Shown piece after piece: positions 58,022 through 64,000 of a DNA stretch of 64,000 nucleotides; positions within the stretch are counted from its first letter, which is position 1, and every line of letters starts with the position of its first letter. A program made the position numbers and the translations under genes. Where the stretch lies: contig NZ_CP059493.1 of the NCBI RefSeq assembly GCF_014042015.1, forward strand, positions 1,054,001 through 1,118,000, read 5' to 3'. This stretch comes from Actinotalea sp. JY-7876 (GTDB taxonomy: Bacteria; Actinomycetota; Actinomycetes; Actinomycetales; Cellulomonadaceae). The notes below the pieces were generated by a model. The model worked only from the letters and a program-made list of their open reading frames with translations, did no database searches and was not told where the DNA came from.

Positions 58022-60574
58022 ATGACTGCCTCCACCCACGTCCCCGGGACGGTCGTGCCCGCCACCGAGCCGCTGCACGACGGCTGGTCCCTGCAGGCCG
58101 TCGGCGGCCCCGTGCCCGCCGAGCTGCGCGACAGGTCCGTGCCCGCCACGGTCCCGGGCAGCGCGCACACCGACCTCCTCGCCGCCGGGCTCATCCCCGA
58201 CCCGTACCTGGACCGCAACGAGAGCGCGCTCGTCTGGGCGCACCGCACCGACTGGCGCTACACGACGGCGTTCGCGGCCACGGCGCCGGCGGACGACGAG
58301 CGCGTCGACCTGGTCGCCCACGGGCTCGACACGGTCGCGACCGTGGAGCTCAACGGCACCGAGGTCGCCCGCACCGCCAACATGCACCGCAGCTACCGCG
58401 TGGACGTGCGCTCGCTGCTGGCCGACGGCGAGAACGCGCTCACCGTGTCCTTCCGCTCCGCGCTCGAGCACGCCGAGGAGGTCGAGCGGCAGCTCGGACG
58501 CCGCGACCACGTGTACGACCACCCGTTCAACATGGTCCGCAAGATGGCGTGCTCCTTCGGCTGGGACTGGGGCCCGGACCTGCAGACGGCCGGCATCTGG
58601 CGGCCGATCGGGCTCGAGCGGTGGCGCGTGGCGCGCCTCGCGCAGGTCCGCCCGCTCGTCACCGTCGACGGCGCCACGGGCCGCGTGGTCGTGTACGCCA
58701 CCGTCGAGCGCTCGGGCCTGGGCGACGACGACGTCGACCTCGTCCTGAGCGCCGAGGTCGCCGGGCAGCGCGCGGAGGTCGTCGTGCCCGCGGGGAGCAC
58801 GGACGGCGTCGTCGAGCTCACGGTGCCCGACGTGGACCTGTGGTGGCCGCGGGGCTACGGGCAGCAGCCGCTGCACGACCTCGTGGTCGAGGTGGCGCGC
58901 CCGGGTGGCGAGGTGCTGGCGCGCGTGGAGCGGCGCATCGGCTTCCGCACGGTCGAGGTCGACCAGACGCCGGACGAGCACGGCACGCCCTTCACGCTCG
59001 TCGTCAACGGCCGGCCGGTCTTCGTCAAGGGCGCCAACTGGATTCCCGACGACCACTTCCTCACGCGCATCGACCGGGACCGGTACGCGCGGCGCATCGC
59101 CCAGGCGACGGACGCCAACATGAACCTGCTGCGCATCTGGGGCGGCGGGATCTACGAGGACCACGACTTCTACGAGCTGTGCGACGAGGCGGGCGTGCTC
59201 GTGTGGCAGGACTTCCTCTTCGCGTGCTCGTCGTACGCCGAGGAGGAGCCGATCCGCGGCGAGGTCGAGGCCGAGGCGCGCGAGAACGTCGTCCGCCTCA
59301 TGCACCACCCGTCGCTCGTGATCTGGAACGGCGCCAACGAGAACGTCTGGGGCTACTGGGACTGGGGCTGGCCGGAGCAGCTCGAGGGCCGCACCTGGGG
59401 TCTCGGCTACTACGCGGACCTGTTCCCGGCCGTGCTGGCCGAGCTGGACCCGACGCGGCCGTACTCGCTCAACAGCCCGTTCACGCCGGGCTCGACCGAC
59501 ACCGGGACGCACCCCAACCACCCCGACCACGGCACGCACCACGAGTGGGAGTGCTGGAACCGGCGCGACTACGTCCACTACCGCGACGACGTGCCGCGGT
59601 TCTGCTCGGAGTTCGGCTGGCAGGGCCCGGCCACGTGGGCGACTCTCACCCGGTCCGTCCCCGCCGACGCGCTGAGCCAGGAGTCCGAGGCGTTCCTGCT
59701 CCACCAGAAGGCCGAGGACGGCAACGGCAAGCTGAACCGCGGCCTCGAGCCGCACCTGCCCGTCCCGGAGGACTTCGAGGACTGGCACTGGGCGACGTCG
59801 CTCAACCAGGCGCGTGCGGTCCGGTACGCCGTCGAGCACTACCGCTCGTGGTGGCCGCGCACGGCGGGCAGCGTCGTGTGGCAGCTCAACGACTGCTGGC
59901 CGGTCACGTCCTGGGCGGCCGTCGACGGCGACGAGCGGCCCAAGCCGCTCTGGTACGCGCTGCGGGCGGCGTACGCCGACCGCCTGCTCACGGTCCAGCC
60001 GCGGGACGGCCGGCTCGTGGTCGTGGCGGTCAACGACACGGACCAGCCGTGGGAGACGACGCTGAAGAGCGCGCGCACGACCTTCTCGGGGGAGGTGCTG
60101 GCGGCCGCCGACGGCCCCCTGGTCGTGGCTCCGCGCAGCGCCGTGGCGGTCGCGCTGCCCGACGACGTGCTCGCCGTCGGTGACGAGAGCCGCGAGCTGC
60201 TGGCCGTGCGCGCCACGCCGCAGGAGGCGCCGGCGGCGGGCCCGGCCGCTGCGGTCGTGGCGCAGGCGGTGCACACCTGGGCCGAGGACAAGGACCTGGC
60301 GCTGGACCCCGAGCCGGTCGAGGTCGCGGTGCAGCCGGGGCCGGGCGGGGCCACGGTGCGGGTGCGAGCGCGCTCGTTCGTCCGGGACCTCGCGCTCCTG
60401 GTGGACAAGGTCCACCCCGACGCGCGGGTCGACGACCAGCTCGTCACCCTGCTGGCGGGTCAGGAGGTCGTCCTGGGCGTGCGCGGTCCGGCCGACGCCG
60501 ACTGGGCGCGCCTCGCGTCGCCGGAGGTCCTGCGGACCGCCAACGCGCTGGTCGGAGGCGCCCGCACGGTGTGA
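58022..60574 (+). CDS. GH2 beta-mannosidase
   Basis: An 850-residue glycoside hydrolase family 2 enzyme of the beta-mannosidase type. The N-terminal jelly roll (SVPATVPGSAHTDLLAAGLI) is typical of MANBA-like proteins, then CSFGWDWGPDLQTAG and FVKGANWIPDDHFL in the barrel. The acid/base Glu is in WNGANENVWGY (about 440) and the nucleophile Glu in FCSEFGWQG (about 530). It has no signal peptide, so it works on mannobiose-like products inside the cell. TAGGAT at 57958-57963 may be its -10 box. The adjacent ABC importer presumably supplies the substrate. Confidence 0.9.
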   Translation: MTASTHVPGTVVPATEPLHDGWSLQAVGGPVPAELRDRSVPATVPGSAHTDLLAAGLIPDPYLDRNESALVWAHRTDWRYTTAFAATAPADDERVDLVAHGLDTVATVELNGTEVARTANMHRSYRVDVRSLLADGENALTVSFRSALEHAEEVERQLGRRDHVYDHPFNMVRKMACSFGWDWGPDLQTAGIWRPIGLERWRVARLAQVRPLVTVDGATGRVVVYATVERSGLGDDDVDLVLSAEVAGQRAEVVVPAGSTDGVVELTVPDVDLWWPRGYGQQPLHDLVVEVARPGGEVLARVERRIGFRTVEVDQTPDEHGTPFTLVVNGRPVFVKGANWIPDDHFLTRIDRDRYARRIAQATDANMNLLRIWGGGIYEDHDFYELCDEAGVLVWQDFLFACSSYAEEEPIRGEVEAEARENVVRLMHHPSLVIWNGANENVWGYWDWGWPEQLEGRTWGLGYYADLFPAVLAELDPTRPYSLNSPFTPGSTDTGTHPNHPDHGTHHEWECWNRRDYVHYRDDVPRFCSEFGWQGPATWATLTRSVPADALSQESEAFLLHQKAEDGNGKLNRGLEPHLPVPEDFEDWHWATSLNQARAVRYAVEHYRSWWPRTAGSVVWQLNDCWPVTSWAAVDGDERPKPLWYALRAAYADRLLTVQPRDGRLVVVAVNDTDQPWETTLKSARTTFSGEVLAAADGPLVVAPRSAVAVALPDDVLAVGDESRELLAVRATPQEAPAAGPAAAVVAQAVHTWAEDKDLALDPEPVEVAVQPGPGGATVRVRARSFVRDLALLVDKVHPDARVDDQLVTLLAGQEVVLGVRGPADADWARLASPEVLRTANALVGGARTV

Positions 60575-60599
60575 GGCGCGCGGGCGCCCTGCGTCCGGA

Positions 60600-60639
60600 C
60601 GGGTGAGGCCGGTGGTCGCGCGACCACCGGCCTCACCCG
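60600..60639. terminator. Very strong hairpin after the GH2 gene
   Basis: A near-perfect 19-pair stem with a 2-base loop (CGGGTGAGG... and its complement, 60600-60639) starts 26 bases after the GH2 stop. It separates the GH2 gene from the downstream ABC promoter. Confidence 0.75.
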
Positions 60640-60723
60640 CGTCTGAGCACGCGAGTTCGTCCCCAAGTCGATCGTAACCAAGTCGTGACCGGCGTCCCGT
60701 GTCGGGGCGAAGATGACCGCCGC

Positions 60724-60760
60724 TACATTGTGGGAACGCTCCAACGTGGGAGCGCACCCA
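60724..60760. promoter_or_regulatory. -10 box and tandem CelR/LacI-type operators
   Basis: TACATT (60724-60729) is a -10 box for the ABC operon. It is followed at once by TGGGAACGCTCCAA (60731-60744) and TGGGAGCGCACCCA (60747-60760), two near-matches to the TGGGAGCGCTCCCA operator known for CelR of Thermobifida and relatives. Their centres are 16 bases apart. A LacI/CelR-type repressor bound here would block transcription until cello- or manno-oligosaccharide appears. Confidence 0.65.
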
Positions 60761-60782
60761 CAGCCTTCAAAGGGGATATGGC

Positions 60783-62087
60783 ATGAAGTGGTCTCGATCC
60801 CGGCCGGCGAGCTTCCTCGCACTCGGCGCAGCATCCGCCCTCCTCCTCACCGCGTGCAGCGGCGGCGGCGAGGAGCCCGGCGAGGGTGGAGAGGGTGAGG
60901 GCGACTCGGACACGGTCGAGCTCTCCATCCACTTCTGGGGCGACATGGGCTTCGCCGACCTCGTCGACCAGTACGAGCAGGAGAACGAGGGCGTCACCGT
61001 CAACCTCGTCGAGGGCGAGTTCAACGCCCAGCACGAGGCGCTGCAGCAGCAGCTCATCGCGGGCTCCGGCGCCGCGGACATCGCCGCGATCGACGAGGGC
61101 TTCGTCGTCCAGTTCCGCGAGCAGGCCGACAAGTTCGTCAACCTCAACGACTTCGGCGCCGCCGACCTCGAGGACCGCTACCTGCCGTGGAAGTGGCAGC
61201 AGTCGCTCTCCCCGGACGGCGCGACCCAGATCGGCCTGGGCACGGACGTCGGCGGCCAGGCCATGTGCTACCGCCACGACCTGTTCGCGGCGGCCGGCCT
61301 CCCGTCGGACCGCGCCGAGGTCTCCGCGCTGTGGGACGACGAGGGCTGGGACGGCTTCATCGCCGCCGGCGAGACGTACGTCGCCAACTCGGGCAAGAAG
61401 TTCGTCGACAACGCCACCCAGGTGTTCAACCCGATCCTCGCCCAGCAGGAGAACAACTTCTTCTCCGAGGACGAGGAGCTCATGATGGAGCCCGGCCCGA
61501 AGGCGGCGTTCGAGCTCACCGAGGAGATCATCGACGCGGGCCTGTCGGCCAACATCGCGGCGTGGTCGGACGAGTGGAACGCGGGCTTCGCCAACGACGC
61601 GTTCGCCGTGCTCGGCTGCCCGGCCTGGATGACGGGCCACATCCGCAACCAGGCGCCGGACAAGGAGGGCCTGTGGGACATCGCGGCCATCCCCGGCGGC
61701 GGCGGCAACTGGGGCGGCTCGTTCCTCACGCTGCCCGCGCAGGGTGAGAACCACGAGGAGGCCTACAAGCTGATGACGTGGCTCCTCGAGCCCGAGCAGC
61801 AGATCGCCGTCTTCGAGCAGGTCGGCAACCTCCCGTCGCAGCCGGCGCTCTACGACGACCCGAAGATCCAGGAGCGTACGGACGAGTTCTTCAACGGCGC
61901 GCCGACCGGCCAGATCTTCTCGGCCACCGCGCTCGCGCTCGAGCCGCAGTACCTGGGCAAGCGCAACGGGCCCGTCCGCGTCGCCGTGGAGAACGTCCTG
62001 AACGACATCCAGGCGGGCAACATCCAGACCGGTGCCGAGGCGTGGGACCGGGCTGTCGCGGAGGCGGAGGCGGCCTCGCAGGGCTGA
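60783..62087 (+). CDS. ABC transporter sugar-binding lipoprotein
   Basis: A 434-residue family 1 binding protein. The signal peptide ends in LLLTAC (Cys about 25), followed by a Gly/Glu-rich linker and VELSIHFWGDMGFADLVDQYEQ. Middle features are LQQQLIAGSGAADIAAIDEGFV, GLGTDVGGQAMCYRHDLFAAAG and WAAIPGGG-like turns. The start ATG 60783 follows AAGGGGAT. Its operators and the adjacent beta-mannosidase suggest a beta-1,4-linked gluco- or mannooligosaccharide. Two permease genes follow after a strong hairpin. Confidence 0.9.
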   Translation: MKWSRSRPASFLALGAASALLLTACSGGGEEPGEGGEGEGDSDTVELSIHFWGDMGFADLVDQYEQENEGVTVNLVEGEFNAQHEALQQQLIAGSGAADIAAIDEGFVVQFREQADKFVNLNDFGAADLEDRYLPWKWQQSLSPDGATQIGLGTDVGGQAMCYRHDLFAAAGLPSDRAEVSALWDDEGWDGFIAAGETYVANSGKKFVDNATQVFNPILAQQENNFFSEDEELMMEPGPKAAFELTEEIIDAGLSANIAAWSDEWNAGFANDAFAVLGCPAWMTGHIRNQAPDKEGLWDIAAIPGGGGNWGGSFLTLPAQGENHEEAYKLMTWLLEPEQQIAVFEQVGNLPSQPALYDDPKIQERTDEFFNGAPTGQIFSATALALEPQYLGKRNGPVRVAVENVLNDIQAGNIQTGAEAWDRAVAEAEAASQG

Positions 62088-62126
62088 ACCAGCCCGCGCG
62101 TCAGCGAACCTGCTGACCCGCAGCAC

Positions 62127-62163
62127 GCTGGGCGGGGTGGGCGTCGAGCCCGCCCCGCCCAGC
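62127..62163 (+). terminator. Attenuating hairpin between binding-protein and permease genes
   Basis: GCTGGGCGGGG pairs with CCCCGCCCAGC, extended by GGGC/GCCC across one mismatch. It sits in a 158-base gap. Such hairpins commonly keep binding-protein mRNA in excess over permease mRNA. Confidence 0.6.
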
Positions 62164-62245
62164 GCCGCGGCCGGTCCCGATCGGGGCCGCTCGCGTCCAC
62201 AGTCCGCCAGCGCCGGTGCCTCGACCGGTCCCCTCAGGAGGTTCC

Positions 62246-63286
62246 ATGTCCGCCACCAGTGGCGCAGGGGCGACGGCCGTCGCACCGCGCACCGGGAGCG
62301 AGAGCCGTAGCAGCCGTCCGGTGCAGCCGCCCCAGGAGGGCAGTTCCTGGCACCGCTTCTGGGGGAGGTTCGACCACAAGGTCGTGCCCTACCTGCTGAT
62401 CTCGCCCTTCTTCATCCTCTTCGCCGTGTTCGGCCTCTTCCCGCTGCTCTACAACGGCGTGGTCGCGTTCCGGAACTGGAGCCTGATCGACCCGGCGAAC
62501 GACGGCTGGGCCGGCTTCGCCAACTTCGAGCGCCTGATCGGCGACGAGAAGTTCTGGAACGCGCTCGGCAACACCTTCGGGATCTTCATCCTCTCGACCG
62601 TGCCGCAGCTGTTCCTCGCGCTCGTCATCGCGGCCCTGCTCAACCGCAAGCTGCGCGCCCAGTCGGTCTTCCGGGTCGGCATCCTGCTGCCCTACGTGAC
62701 GCCGATCGTGGCCTCGACGCTGGTGTTCGCGTCGATCTTCGCCAAGGACCACGGCCTGGCGAACTGGTTCTTCGGCGTGCTCGGCGTCGAGAGCGAGCTC
62801 GGCGGCGGACAGGTGATCCAGGGCTTCGACTGGCGTTCCTCGAAGGCGACCTCCTGGGCCGCGATCGCCATCATGGTCAACTGGAAGTGGGTCGGCTACA
62901 ACGCCCTGCTCTACCTGTCGGCGATGCAGTCCATCCCGAAGGACGTGTACGAGGCGGCCGCGCTCGACGGCGCCGGGGCCTGGAAGCAGCTGTGGCGCAT
63001 CACCGTCCCCATGATCCGCCCGATGGTGCTGTTCACGGTCGTGCTGTCGACGATCGGCGGGCTCCAGCTCTTCACCGAGCCGATGCTCTTCGAGCAGAAC
63101 GCACAGGCCGCGACCGGCGGCACGCGCGGCCAGTGGCAGACCGTCGCCCAGCTCATCTACTACACCGGCTGGAAGCAGCTGAACCTCGGCTACGCCGCCG
63201 CGATGTCGTGGGGCCTGTTCCTCATCATCATCGTCATCGCCGGCCTCAACGCCCTCCTCACGAACCGCCTCGGAGGCAAGCGATGA
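62246..63286 (+). CDS. ABC transporter sugar permease 1
   Basis: A 346-residue MalF-type permease with a basic, Ser/Pro-rich N-terminus and helices beginning VVPYLLISPFFILFAVFGLFPLLYNGV. The EAA loop is YEAAALDGAGAWKQLWRITVPMIRP. A relatively long extracellular segment (FFGVLGVESELGGGQVIQGFDWRS) is typical of the cellobiose/mannobiose-type CUT1 group. The ATG has AGGAGG upstream, and the stop overlaps the next start (ATGA). Confidence 0.92.
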   Translation: MSATSGAGATAVAPRTGSESRSSRPVQPPQEGSSWHRFWGRFDHKVVPYLLISPFFILFAVFGLFPLLYNGVVAFRNWSLIDPANDGWAGFANFERLIGDEKFWNALGNTFGIFILSTVPQLFLALVIAALLNRKLRAQSVFRVGILLPYVTPIVASTLVFASIFAKDHGLANWFFGVLGVESELGGGQVIQGFDWRSSKATSWAAIAIMVNWKWVGYNALLYLSAMQSIPKDVYEAAALDGAGAWKQLWRITVPMIRPMVLFTVVLSTIGGLQLFTEPMLFEQNAQAATGGTRGQWQTVAQLIYYTGWKQLNLGYAAAMSWGLFLIIIVIAGLNALLTNRLGGKR

Positions 63287-64000
63287 CCGCCACCGGACCG
63301 TCGACCCTCGGGGTCCGCACCGTCGGGGCCGTCGGCCCCACGACCGTCGCCGGCACGCCCGCGCCGACGCGTCGCAAGGCGGCGCTGCTGGGCCGCTCGC
63401 CGCAGGACACGGCCGCGAGCGCGTGGAACTACGTGTTCCTCGTCCTCGCGATCATCGTCTCGGCGTTCCCCGTCTACTGGATGTTCGTCGTCGCGACGGG
63501 TACCGACGCCGACCTCGCACGCCCCGCGTACGAGGGACTGATCCCGGGCGACAACTTCCTGCACAACGTCGGGGTCGTGCTGGGCAACATCAGCGAGCAG
63601 GGGCGGTCGTACGAGAACGCGCGGTTCGCCGACTCGTTCGTCAACAGCATCATCGTCACGGTCATCGTCACGGCGTCGCTGCTGTTCTTCTGCTCCCTGG
63701 CGGGCTTCGCGTTCGCCAAGCTGCGCTTCAAGGGCCGTGACGCGCTCATGGTCGTCGTCATCCTGACGCTGACCATCCCGAACCAGCTGGGCATCGTCGC
63801 GCTCTACATCATCATCGCCAAGCTCGGCTGGCAGGGGGAGCTGATCTCGGTCATCGTCCCGGGTCTCGTGAGCGCCTTCGGCGTGTTCTACATGCGCCAG
63901 TTCATCCAGGACTCGGTCCCCGACGAACTCATCGAGTCGGCCCGCGTCGACGGGGCCTCGACGTTCCGCGTGTACTGGAACATCGTCCTGCCGATCATCC
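63283..64000 (+). CDS. ABC transporter sugar permease 2, cut by window edge
   Basis: The frame opens at ATG 63283 in an ATGA overlap and stays open for 239 codons to the right edge. It encodes an N-terminal basic segment, a first helix (YVFLVLAIIVSAFPVYWMFVV), further helices (SFVNSIIVTVIVTASLLFFCSLAGF and so on) and the EAA loop, in which IESARVDGASTFRVYWNIVLP is visible. It is the MalG-type partner of permease 1 and pairs with it at the membrane. Roughly the last quarter of the protein is missing. Confidence 0.9.
   Translation, partial: MTATGPSTLGVRTVGAVGPTTVAGTPAPTRRKAALLGRSPQDTAASAWNYVFLVLAIIVSAFPVYWMFVVATGTDADLARPAYEGLIPGDNFLHNVGVVLGNISEQGRSYENARFADSFVNSIIVTVIVTASLLFFCSLAGFAFAKLRFKGRDALMVVVILTLTIPNQLGIVALYIIIAKLGWQGELISVIVPGLVSAFGVFYMRQFIQDSVPDELIESARVDGASTFRVYWNIVLPII

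Overview
The window is 64 kb of a very GC-rich Gram-positive chromosome, almost certainly an actinobacterium of the Micrococcales. The carbohydrate gene content (GH3 and GH2 glycosidases, three sugar-binding lipoproteins, LacI- and CelR-like operators) suggests a Cellulomonas-like plant-polymer degrader. Supporting signs are the tmRNA tag ADSKRTDFALAA, a prfB without the programmed frameshift, the order prfB...ftsE-ftsX-M23-smpB, and many start codons with a TANNNT hexamer 6-12 bases upstream and no Shine-Dalgarno sequence, which suggests leaderless transcripts. No CRISPR array, insertion sequence, rRNA or tRNA gene was seen. Both window edges cut a gene.

Layout. 1-13 kb: mixed housekeeping and accessory genes. 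These are a cut-off secreted protein, a methyltransferase, a DUF1905 protein, a sugar-binding lipoprotein with its own LacI-type operator but no permeases, an alpha/beta hydrolase, rlmC, a glycosyltransferase, an RND transporter, YnfA and DoxX membrane proteins, an MBL hydrolase and a divergent lysE/lysG pair. 13-18 kb: a PIN protein, a three-gene zinc-ribbon/SPFH-SHOCT membrane module and an MFS transporter. 18-28.6 kb: a divergent sugar locus. GH3 and LacI read left. The ABC importer, TIM-barrel isomerase, beta-hydroxyacid dehydrogenase, DhaK-DhaL kinase and RpiB-like isomerase read right, most with overlapping stop and start codons. 28.7-33.7 kb: DUF2252, universal stress protein, APC permease, ThiD/PdxK-like kinase and a VOC protein.

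33.7-35.3 kb holds the tmRNA gene and, 1.16 kb away, a duplicated tmRNA 3' end that still encodes CCA. Between them lie a lipoprotein gene and a decayed tyrosine integrase, which looks like the scar of an element integrated at ssrA. 35.4-39.8 kb is a tryptophan-catabolism cluster: tryptophanase, amino-acid permease, RidA and a divergent YheO-type regulator, with palindromes over the shared promoter region. 39.9-46.3 kb holds a diguanylate cyclase, DUF2207, smpB, an M23 peptidase, ftsX and ftsE.

46.6-56.7 kb is a plus-strand block that splits the usual prfB...ftsE neighbourhood. It encodes a LuxR-type regulator with a degenerate ATPase domain, a hyaluronan-synthase/NodC-like processive glycosyltransferase, two extracellular right-handed beta-helix proteins, UDP-glucose 6-dehydrogenase and a lipoprotein. 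I read this as an undescribed uronic-acid exopolysaccharide system with surface tailoring enzymes, and it is the most interesting locus here. 56.8-64 kb: prfB, a GH2 beta-mannosidase, and the start of an ABC importer for manno-oligosaccharides or similar sugars behind tandem CelR-like operators.
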